Position numbers and translations under genes: made by a program
In this document: positions 5,841-12,228 of the stretch, piece by piece
How positions within the stretch are numbered: the stretch's first letter is position 1
Layout: each line of letters begins with the position of its first letter
Source: Prevotella sp. CAG:924
Lineage (GTDB): Bacteria > Bacteroidota > Bacteroidia > Bacteroidales > Bacteroidaceae
NCBI GenBank assembly: GCA_000431975.1
Contig: HF988543.1
Coordinates: 1 to 16,082, forward strand
Direction: 5' to 3'
Length of the DNA: 16,082 nt
The notes under the pieces: model-generated
The model's database searches: none
What the model was told of the DNA's origin: nothing
What the model saw: the letters and a program-made list of their open reading frames with translations, nothing else

Positions 5841-6890
5841 ATGAACAAGAAACTATTATCCATTCTTTTGCTCTTTGTCTTAGTGGCAAACGTGGTAGCC
5901 GCCAAGCCGCGTATCCGTATCATTGCCACCGGTGGCACCATCGCAGGTGTAGCTGCCAGTTCTACTAATTCGGCCTATACTGCCGGGCAGGTGGGTGTAC
6001 AGACACTGATCGATGCTGTGCCACAGATCAAGGAGCTGGCCGATGTCAGTGGTGAGCAGTTCTGCAATATCGGTTCGCAGGATATGAACGATCAGGTATG
6101 GCTCGGGCTGGCCAAGCGCATCAACGCACTTCTCAATAACGAAGGTTATGATGGTGTGCTTGTCACTCACGGAACGGATACCATGGAAGAAACGGCTTAT
6201 TTCCTCTCGCTGACGGTGCATAGCGATAAGCCGGTGATTCTCGTAGGTTCCATGCGACCTTCTACCGCTATTTCGGCCGACGGCCCTGCCAACTTGTATA
6301 ATGGTGTGGCAGCTCTCGTCGATCCTGCCAGTAAGGGTCATGGCGTGATGGCATGTATGAACAACCAGCTCTTTGAGGCAAAGGCTCTTATTAAGACGCA
6401 TACCACAGACTGTGCCACCTTTAAGGGCGGCATGTATGGAGAGGTAGGATATGTCTACAATGGCAAGGCCGTGTATCTCCATAATAGTGTGAGCAAGCAG
6501 GGATTGACCTCAGAGTTTAATGTCGACCAGCTTACCGAGTTGCCGAAGGTAGGTATTGTCTACGGATATGCCAATGCATCTCCTCTGCCTATGCAGGCAT
6601 TTGTCGATGCGAAGTTTGACGGCATCGTCCTCGCAGGTGTGGGCGACGGCAACTTCTATAAGGATATGTTCGATGTGGCTGTAAAGGCACAGCAGCAGGG
6701 CATTCAGATCGTACGCTCCAGCCGTGTACCCACCGGTCCGACCAATCTCAATGGTGAGGTGGATGACAATAAATATCACTTTGTGGCGTCGATCAATCTG
6801 AATCCACAGAAGGCACGCGTGCTGCTGATGCTCGCTCTCACGAAGACTCGCGACTGGCAGCAGATTCAGAAATACTTTGAGGAATACTAA
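5841..6890 (+). CDS. ansB: Periplasmic type II L-asparaginase
   Basis: An enzyme of 349 aa that hydrolyses L-asparagine to L-aspartate and ammonia. A Sec signal peptide is clear (MNKKLLSILLLFVLVANVVAA, cleavage near residue 21), which with the motifs marks the high-affinity periplasmic type. Catalytic residues match E. coli AnsB: Thr33 in IIATGGTIAG (E. coli Thr12), Thr112-Asp113 in VTHGTDTMEETAYFL (Thr89-Asp90) and Lys185 in ALIKTHTTD (Lys162). The DGPANLYNGV and RVPTGPTN segments are also typical. Some family members also accept glutamine, which cannot be judged here. The gene lies between dcuB (133 bp upstream) and a porin (94 bp downstream), all on one strand. Its product, aspartate, is a known Dcu substrate, so the three probably act in sequence. 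No frameshift or lost active-site residue is seen. Confidence 0.96.
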   Translation: MNKKLLSILLLFVLVANVVAAKPRIRIIATGGTIAGVAASSTNSAYTAGQVGVQTLIDAVPQIKELADVSGEQFCNIGSQDMNDQVWLGLAKRINALLNNEGYDGVLVTHGTDTMEETAYFLSLTVHSDKPVILVGSMRPSTAISADGPANLYNGVAALVDPASKGHGVMACMNNQLFEAKALIKTHTTDCATFKGGMYGEVGYVYNGKAVYLHNSVSKQGLTSEFNVDQLTELPKVGIVYGYANASPLPMQAFVDAKFDGIVLAGVGDGNFYKDMFDVAVKAQQQGIQIVRSSRVPTGPTNLNGEVDDNKYHFVASINLNPQKARVLLMLALTKTRDWQQIQKYFEEY

Positions 6891-6984
6891 GAGGCTGTTT
6901 CCCGGTCAGGATACGGCAGTGTCCGGGCCAGGATCAACACGAGCCGACAGAACTTGAACCGATAACCATTAAACCTAAACAACT

Positions 6985-8199
6985 ATGAAAAAGATATTGA
7001 CCGCCACACTGATGGCCACAATGGCTCTTACCGCGTATGCACAAGGCCACAACCGAGGCATGGGCGGCCCTGACGGTGATTATAAGAGTCTGGCCCAACG
7101 GGTGTTTAAATTGGAAAAGAAGACAGATGCGATCAACATCTATTTTAATTATGCCAGCAGCTTCCAGGCCGCCGACAATGTCAACGGTGACAAATGGGGG
7201 ACTTCTTTCAAGAACAAGCAGGCACGTATAGAGATCAAGGGCGACATCGGCAAGCATATCAGCTACCGTTTCCGTCACCGCCTGAATAAGGCTAATAACG
7301 CACAGAGTGAGGACAACTTCGCTAAGGCTACCGATATTCTGATGGTGGGCTATCAGTTTAACGACCACTTTGGTATCCAAGGCGGAAAAATGTGTCAGAA
7401 CTGGGGAGGCTTTGAGTTTGATGAGAATCCGATGTATATCTATCAATACTCTGATTTTGTCGACTATATGGACAACTTCATGGCCGGTGTGAACGTGTCG
7501 TACAAGCCTTGCCCGTCGCAGGAGATCGCGTTGAACGTGACGAATGCCTATAACAATAAATTAAAGGATGAATATGGAGTAGGCACGCAGTCGCTCAGCG
7601 GTAAGAATCTTCGTACGATCGAGGCAGCCAACAATCCGCTGACCTATATTCTTCTTTGGCAGGGCAATGTGGCTAAAGGCCGTCTGGAATACCGCCTTTC
7701 GGCCGGTCTGCAGACGCTGGCAGAGCATGAGTATGGTCGTAAGATCATGACGGGCGTGAAACTTAATCTCCCGAATTATCAGCTGTATTTCGACTATATG
7801 GGCTCATGGGAAGGACTCGACCGTCTGGGTATCGCCTCTGAGGATGCGCGTGCAGCCGGGTTCCTTGCCACGGAAGGCAACGCGGCCAGTTATTTTAATG
7901 ATGTCCACTACAACTCATTTGTAGCCAAGATGAACTGGCAGTTCGCACGGCAATGGAATCTGATGGTGAAGGGTATGTATGAGACGGTGAGCGTACCTTC
8001 TGTAGAGCAGTGGAAAGACTACCGCAAGTCGTATGCCTATATGGCGTCGATGGAATATTATCCAGTGAAGTCGGAGGACTTTCGTGTCTTTCTGGCATAT
8101 GTGGGCCGTCACTACAATTTCAAGAAGACAGTCGGTCTTGATAGTTACAGCACCAACCGCATTGAGCTTGGCTTCATGTATCGTCTGAAGATATTGTAA
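6985..8199 (+). CDS. Outer-membrane porin, Porin_O_P-like
   Basis: An outer-membrane beta-barrel of 404 aa. It starts with a signal peptide (MKKILTATLMATMALTAYAQ), then a short polar linker and a small amphipathic helix (SLAQRVFKLEKKTDAINIYFN) that in this family precedes the first strand. The rest alternates aromatic and polar residues in about 16 short strands, such as ARIEIKGDIGKHISYRFRHRL, QLYFDYMGSW and FRVFLAYVGRHYNF. It ends with RIELGFMYRLKIL, a terminal strand with a hydrophobic last residue as needed for barrel assembly. The closest family by look is the Bacteroidetes porin group related to phosphate-selective OprO/OprP. The substrate is not readable. Position after dcuB and ansB suggests a channel for asparagine, aspartate or dicarboxylates, which is an inference from context only. 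Confidence 0.85.
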   Translation: MKKILTATLMATMALTAYAQGHNRGMGGPDGDYKSLAQRVFKLEKKTDAINIYFNYASSFQAADNVNGDKWGTSFKNKQARIEIKGDIGKHISYRFRHRLNKANNAQSEDNFAKATDILMVGYQFNDHFGIQGGKMCQNWGGFEFDENPMYIYQYSDFVDYMDNFMAGVNVSYKPCPSQEIALNVTNAYNNKLKDEYGVGTQSLSGKNLRTIEAANNPLTYILLWQGNVAKGRLEYRLSAGLQTLAEHEYGRKIMTGVKLNLPNYQLYFDYMGSWEGLDRLGIASEDARAAGFLATEGNAASYFNDVHYNSFVAKMNWQFARQWNLMVKGMYETVSVPSVEQWKDYRKSYAYMASMEYYPVKSEDFRVFLAYVGRHYNFKKTVGLDSYSTNRIELGFMYRLKIL

Positions 8200-8250
8200 A
8201 TCGGGCAAAGCTACGATACACAATAGAATGGGTGTATCCGGAATATGACG

Positions 8251-8307
8251 GATAAGGGGTTAGTGAGGTGAGTCGCTGTGCGGCCCGACGGTCACTAACC
8301 CCTTATC
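8251..8307. terminator. Very strong hairpin between convergent porin and OPT genes
   Basis: GATAAGGGGTTAGTGA (8251-8266) and TCACTAACCCCTTATC (8292-8307) are perfect 16-bp arms around a 25-nt GC-rich loop. It starts about 50 bp after the porin stop. Only a weak T-rich stretch follows (TTATGTTC), so it may terminate less by a U-tract than by stem strength, or it may protect the 3' end. An overlapping smaller dyad, TATCCG (8235-8240) with CGGATA (8249-8254), could compete with its foot. Confidence 0.75.
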
Positions 8308-8337
8308 TTATGTTCACTTGTCCGTGACAATTCTTTT

Positions 8338-8362
8338 CCTACAACCGTTATGCGGTTGTAGG
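8338..8362. terminator. Second hairpin, near the 3' end of the OPT gene
   Basis: CCTACAACCG (8338-8347) and CGGTTGTAGG (8353-8362) form a perfect 10-bp stem with the 5-nt loop TTATG, 19 bp beyond the OPT stop codon. A T-rich stretch (TTCTTTT) precedes it on the plus strand, so no U-tract follows on either strand. It is probably part of the OPT transcript's 3' end. Confidence 0.5.
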
Positions 8363-8380
8363 ATTATAAAATGTAGTTTA

Positions 8381-10387
8381 TCACTTCTTTTTTGTCGCTT
8401 TGATGAAATAAGTGATCAGCAGGATATAGGCCACGAGTGAGCAGATCTCACTCAGAGGATTGGCCCACCATGAGTCGGCGATGGACAGCTCCACACCGGC
8501 AAACTTGAGGAGGGCGCTTACGACACCCATCAGTGCACCACCGGCGATGAATCCGCTGGCGATGAGCGTTCCCAGCTCACCACGCTCGGCGTTCTTAGCA
8601 GCGTCCTTCGTACGGGTGGTGACATACCACTGGATGGCACCGCCGACCACAAGAGGCACGTTGAGCTCCAAAGGAATGAACATGCCGAGGGCAACGGCTA
8701 GGGCTGGAATATGGAAGAGAGTGAGCACGATGGAGATGATGGCACCGATGCCGTAGAGCACCCAAGGTGCGCCCACGCCGCTCATCAGAGGATCGATGAC
8801 GGCAGCCATGGCATTGGCTTGAGGAGCAGCGAGCTGACCGGAAGCGAAGCCGTAGGTCGAATTGAGCAGCATCATCACGCCACCTACTGTGGCGGCCGAC
8901 ACCAGCGTGCCGAGGAATTTCCAGGTCTCCTGCTTCTTCGGAGTGGTACCGAGCCAGTAACCGATCTTCAGGTCGGTGATGAACGCACCGGCCATTGACA
9001 GGGCGGTACATACAACGCCACCCATCATGAGGGCGGCCAGCATGCCCGACGCACCATGAAGACCTACGGCCACCATGACTACAGAGGCGAGGATGAGGGT
9101 CATCAGTGTCATGCCGCTCACGGGATTGCTGCCCACAATTGCGATGGCATTGGCGGCAACGGTGGTGAACAGGAAGGCGATGACGCCTACCAGGATGATG
9201 GCGACGAGTGTCTGCAGGATGTTGCCGCTGAAGACACCGAAATAGAAGAAGAGGCAGGTGATGATGATCACGGCCACCGTACCGAAGACAATGATCTTCA
9301 TTGACAGGTCGCGCTGTGTGCGCGATACGTTGGCTTCCGCCTCATTGCCTTTCTTACCCAGTTCCTTGCCGGCGAGTCCTACGGCGCTCTTGATCACGCC
9401 CCAGCTGTTGATGATGCCGATGATACCGGCCATGGCGATGCCTCCGATACCGATAGAGCGGGCATAGTTGAGGAAGATGTCCTCAGGCGACATGTCGCCG
9501 ACAGGAGTGGTGATAGATGGATTCCACATGGCCAGCACCTGGTCGTGGAAGAGCAGCGACATGCCGGGAACGATGAGCCACCATACAGCCAGTGAGCCGA
9601 AGGTGATATAGAGTGCGTATTTCAGACCAACAATGTAGCCCAGACCGAGGACGGCGGCGCCGGTGTTGACCTTGAAGACGAGCTTGGCATGGTCGGCCAG
9701 ACTCTGTCCCAACCCGATGACACGCGATGTGAAGTTCTCGTTCCACCAGCCGAAAGTGGCTACGATGAAGTCGTATAGTCCGCCGACGAGTCCTGCGATA
9801 AGCAGTGGCTTGGCCTGATCGCCGCCCTTGGCACCGCTGACGAGCACTTGTGTCGTTGCCGTAGCTTCCGGGAAGGGATACTTACCGTGCATGTCGCTCA
9901 CGAAATATTTGCGGAAGGGGATGAGGAACAGGATGCCCAGAATACCGCCGAGAGCTGAGGCCATGAAAATCTTCAGGAAAGAGGTGGTCATCTCAGGATA
10001 CTTGACCTGCAGGATGTAGATGGCCGGCAAGGTGAAGATGGCACCGGCGACAACGGCTCCCGAGCAGGCACCGATCGACTGGATGATGACGTTCTCGCCC
10101 AGTGCCTTGGAGCGGTGGGCTGCTGTGCTCACACCGACGGCAATGATGGCGATGGGGATGGCGGCCTCAAACACCTGTCCTACCTTCAGTCCGAGATAGG
10201 CTGCCGCAGCCGAAAAGAGGATGGCCATGAGGATACCCCAGGTCACCGACCAGGCGTTCACCTCGGGATAGGCTTTGGTGGGTTGCATGATAGGCGTATA
10301 CTGTTCGCCCGGTTGCAATTCCCTAAACGCGTTCTCTGGCAGCTGCACCGGTTGCTCGGCTGCCTCGTTGGTTAATTTTTTATCCAT
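8381..10387 (-). CDS. OPT-family oligopeptide transporter
   Basis: An inner-membrane transporter of 668 aa with a short charged N-terminus (to about residue 45) and roughly 15 hydrophobic helices. Recognisable family segments are AYLGLKVGQVFEAAIPIAIIAVG (two joined parts, residues about 63-85), MHGKYPFPEATATTQVL, GGLYDFIVATFGWW, AANAIAIVGSNPVSGMT and GHxAxxG-like small-residue packing helices. It belongs to the bacterial OPT group of about 640-680 aa. OPT proteins take up peptides or metal chelates, powered by protons; the exact substrate is unknown. The start at 10387 follows a TAATTTTG promoter and an inverted repeat in the leader. It is a single gene, divergent from GH43 and convergent with the porin. 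Peptide uptake fits a proteolytic or amino-acid-fermenting anaerobe. Confidence 0.92.
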   Translation of the reverse strand: MDKKLTNEAAEQPVQLPENAFRELQPGEQYTPIMQPTKAYPEVNAWSVTWGILMAILFSAAAAYLGLKVGQVFEAAIPIAIIAVGVSTAAHRSKALGENVIIQSIGACSGAVVAGAIFTLPAIYILQVKYPEMTTSFLKIFMASALGGILGILFLIPFRKYFVSDMHGKYPFPEATATTQVLVSGAKGGDQAKPLLIAGLVGGLYDFIVATFGWWNENFTSRVIGLGQSLADHAKLVFKVNTGAAVLGLGYIVGLKYALYITFGSLAVWWLIVPGMSLLFHDQVLAMWNPSITTPVGDMSPEDIFLNYARSIGIGGIAMAGIIGIINSWGVIKSAVGLAGKELGKKGNEAEANVSRTQRDLSMKIIVFGTVAVIIITCLFFYFGVFSGNILQTLVAIILVGVIAFLFTTVAANAIAIVGSNPVSGMTLMTLILASVVMVAVGLHGASGMLAALMMGGVVCTALSMAGAFITDLKIGYWLGTTPKKQETWKFLGTLVSAATVGGVMMLLNSTYGFASGQLAAPQANAMAAVIDPLMSGVGAPWVLYGIGAIISIVLTLFHIPALAVALGMFIPLELNVPLVVGGAIQWYVTTRTKDAAKNAERGELGTLIASGFIAGGALMGVVSALLKFAGVELSIADSWWANPLSEICSLVAYILLITYFIKATKKK

Positions 10388-10403
10388 TGTCTAAGATTTT
10401 TGC

Positions 10404-10423
10404 GGGACAGAACAAGTTGTCCC
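10404..10423 (-). promoter_or_regulatory. Inverted repeat in the OPT 5' leader
   Basis: GGGACA (10404-10409) and TGTCCC (10418-10423) form perfect 6-bp arms with an 8-nt centre, lying 17-36 nt before the OPT start codon and after its -7 element. It could act as an operator or as a leader hairpin. Confidence 0.35.
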
Positions 10424-10444
10424 ATCATTTTTCATATATGTTTG

Positions 10445-10452
10445 CAAAATTA
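10445..10452 (-). promoter_or_regulatory. Candidate -7 element of the OPT gene
   Basis: On the minus strand TAATTTTG matches TAnnTTTG and continues CAAAC. TTTG for the -33 element lies on the minus strand at 10479-10476, 23 bp further upstream. It sits 58 bp before the start codon. Confidence 0.6.
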
Positions 10453-10507
10453 ATAAAAATAAATAAGAGCGAAATCAAAAAGATAGTAAAAATGGGATAA
10501 CTGGTAA

Positions 10508-10523
10508 AGATTGACGTCAATCT
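10508..10523. promoter_or_regulatory. Perfect 16-bp palindrome next to the GH43 promoter
   Basis: AGATTGACGTCAATCT is fully self-complementary with no spacer. It ends two bases before the TTG of the GH43 -33 element and is centred roughly 45-50 bp before the expected transcription start. This is a normal operator position for a dimeric regulator, activator or repressor. It also lies about 60 bp upstream of the OPT -7 element, so it could serve both genes. Confidence 0.55.
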
Positions 10524-10524
10524 C

Positions 10525-10556
10525 TTGTCGTATCTGCTATTCTTTTTGTAATTTTG
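10525..10556 (+). promoter_or_regulatory. GH43 promoter
   Basis: TTG (10525-10527) is followed after 21 bp by TAATTTTG (10549-10556), the best match to the Bacteroidetes -33/-7 pair in this window. The -7 box again continues CAA. The start codon is 67 bp downstream. Confidence 0.7.
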
Positions 10557-10623
10557 CAAGCATCGGCAGGTGCTGCGAAAGGATGCGGCAGACCGACAAC
10601 ATAATTACTAAAATAAATCTAAA

Positions 10624-12144
10624 ATGAAACTAAAACAATGGATGAGCACAGTGCTGTTGTTGGCACTGGCTTTTGTCGGAGTCCATGCGACCGACACGTT
10701 TACCAACCCGGTTATTTTTTCGGATGTGCCCGACCCGGACGTGATCCGTGTGGGCAACGACTATTACATGGTGAGTACAACCATGCATTTGTCGCCCGGA
10801 TGCCCGGTGATGAAATCGAAAGATCTTGTGCACTGGAAGATGATCGGCTATGTGTTCGACGAATTGCACGAGAGTGAGAAGAACGACCTGATTGGCGGTG
10901 ATGTCTATGGCCGCGGGCAGTGGGCCGCTTGCATACGCTATCATAAGGGCGAGTATTATGTGTTCTTCGGTACCGGCGGACGGTCTTATCTTTATTCGGC
11001 AAAGGATCCGGCAGGTAAATGGCAGCTCCGTGCCACTCTGCCGCAATACATGCACGATGCCTCTCTGCTGTTCGATGATGACGGGCGGGTCTATCTGGCA
11101 TCTGGTTCGAGCCATATCCGTATCATGGAGTTTAAGAAAGATTTGTCCGGTCTTGATCCTAATGGGTTGAATGTAGAGGTGATTCCCGGAGAGCCGGCAG
11201 GATTGTTGGAGGGAACGCATTTGTATAAGGTCAATGGCAAATATTACCTGTCACTCATCTGGTGGCCGCAGGGAGGCATCCGTACACAGCTTTGCTTCCG
11301 TTCCGACAGTATTGCCGGTCCTTACGAACGTAAGGTGATTCTTAGCGACGATCTCGGCTGGGCCGGTCATGGCGTGGCTCAGGGTGGCTTTGTCGATACG
11401 CCCGACGGCAAATGGTATGCCATGCTTTTCCAGGATCATGATGCCGTAGGCCGGGTACCTGTGCTGGTGCCTTGTCGCTGGACGGACGGCTGGCCTATGC
11501 TGGGCGATGACAATGGTAAGGTGCCGCACGAGATGGCAGTACCGGTGAAAGGTTATGAGAATGAGAAAACGGTCATCACCGTGAGCGATGACTTCAATGA
11601 GCCTCGCCTGTCGTTGGAGTGGCAGTGGAATCATAATCCGGACAATAGTCTGTGGTCACTCACTGAGCGTAAGGGATGGATGCGTCTGCGTACAGGTCAG
11701 CCGGTCGCCGACATCTTCGCGGCCCGCAATACGTTGTCACAGCGAACTATGGGCCCGAAGTGCAGCGGGGAGATAGCACTTGATCTGACACACATGAAGG
11801 AGGGGGATCATGCGGGCCTGTCTGCCTATTGCTCCGATCCTGGATGCCTGGAAGTGGTGAAGGAAAATGGAAAGAAATACCTGCTGATGACCGATCGTAG
11901 GGCAGAAAAAGCTCGCGTCGCCCTTAACGGCAACCGCGTCTATTTGCGGATGGATTGCGATTTCACCACTGATACAGCTTTGTTCTATTACAGCACCAAT
12001 GGCAAGAAGTGGACGGCGCTCGGCACACCGTTCCACATGGTCTATACCTTGAAGCATTTCATGGGTAACCGTTTCGCCATTTTCAACTATGCAACGAAAG
12101 AGGCCGGTGGATATGTAGATGTGGATTATTTCCATTTCAGATAA
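10624..12144 (+). CDS. Secreted GH43 enzyme, beta-xylosidase/arabinofuranosidase type, with C-terminal lectin-like domain
   Basis: A glycoside hydrolase of 506 aa. A signal peptide (MKLKQWMSTVLLLALAFVGV, cleavage near HA-T at 22-23) precedes a five-bladed propeller at about residues 26-310. The three GH43 acidic residues are visible: Asp37 in VPDPDVI as base, Asp145 in HDASLLFDDDGRVYL as pKa modulator and Glu196 in LLEGTHLYK as acid. His249 in GHGVAQGGFVDT fits the family's central His. A beta-sandwich follows (about 320-506, beginning VSDDFNEPRLSLEWQWNHNPD and ending GYVDVDYFHFR in shorter pieces), like the concanavalin-like domain behind beta-xylosidase GH43 modules. The likely role is removal of xylose or arabinose from plant hemicellulose, perhaps as subfamily 12. 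It has its own promoter and palindrome and no SusC/SusD partner beside it. Substrate assignment is tentative. Confidence 0.92.
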   Translation: MKLKQWMSTVLLLALAFVGVHATDTFTNPVIFSDVPDPDVIRVGNDYYMVSTTMHLSPGCPVMKSKDLVHWKMIGYVFDELHESEKNDLIGGDVYGRGQWAACIRYHKGEYYVFFGTGGRSYLYSAKDPAGKWQLRATLPQYMHDASLLFDDDGRVYLASGSSHIRIMEFKKDLSGLDPNGLNVEVIPGEPAGLLEGTHLYKVNGKYYLSLIWWPQGGIRTQLCFRSDSIAGPYERKVILSDDLGWAGHGVAQGGFVDTPDGKWYAMLFQDHDAVGRVPVLVPCRWTDGWPMLGDDNGKVPHEMAVPVKGYENEKTVITVSDDFNEPRLSLEWQWNHNPDNSLWSLTERKGWMRLRTGQPVADIFAARNTLSQRTMGPKCSGEIALDLTHMKEGDHAGLSAYCSDPGCLEVVKENGKKYLLMTDRRAEKARVALNGNRVYLRMDCDFTTDTALFYYSTNGKKWTALGTPFHMVYTLKHFMGNRFAIFNYATKEAGGYVDVDYFHFR

Positions 12145-12199
12145 AGGCTGACAGTTGGAAATAAGGCTTGAGAGGAAGCCGGGAAAAAGATTTTTTTCG

Positions 12200-12207
12200 T
12201 ATCTTTG
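12200..12207 (+). promoter_or_regulatory. Candidate -7 element of the patatin gene
   Basis: TATCTTTG matches TAnnTTTG and sits 21 bp before the start codon, preceded by a T7 run. No TTG lies at the usual -33 distance; the nearest, at 12168-12170, is too far. AGGGAG (12221-12226) resembles a Shine-Dalgarno but is only 2 nt from the ATG. Read-through from GH43, 84 bp upstream, is also possible. Confidence 0.5.
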
Positions 12208-12228
12208 CCTTATATATTTTAGGGAGAT

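Noticed and set aside
5880..6482. Antisense frame (200 codons) inside the asparaginase gene
   Set aside because: The plus strand encodes an asparaginase with all catalytic residues; the reverse frame has no domain.
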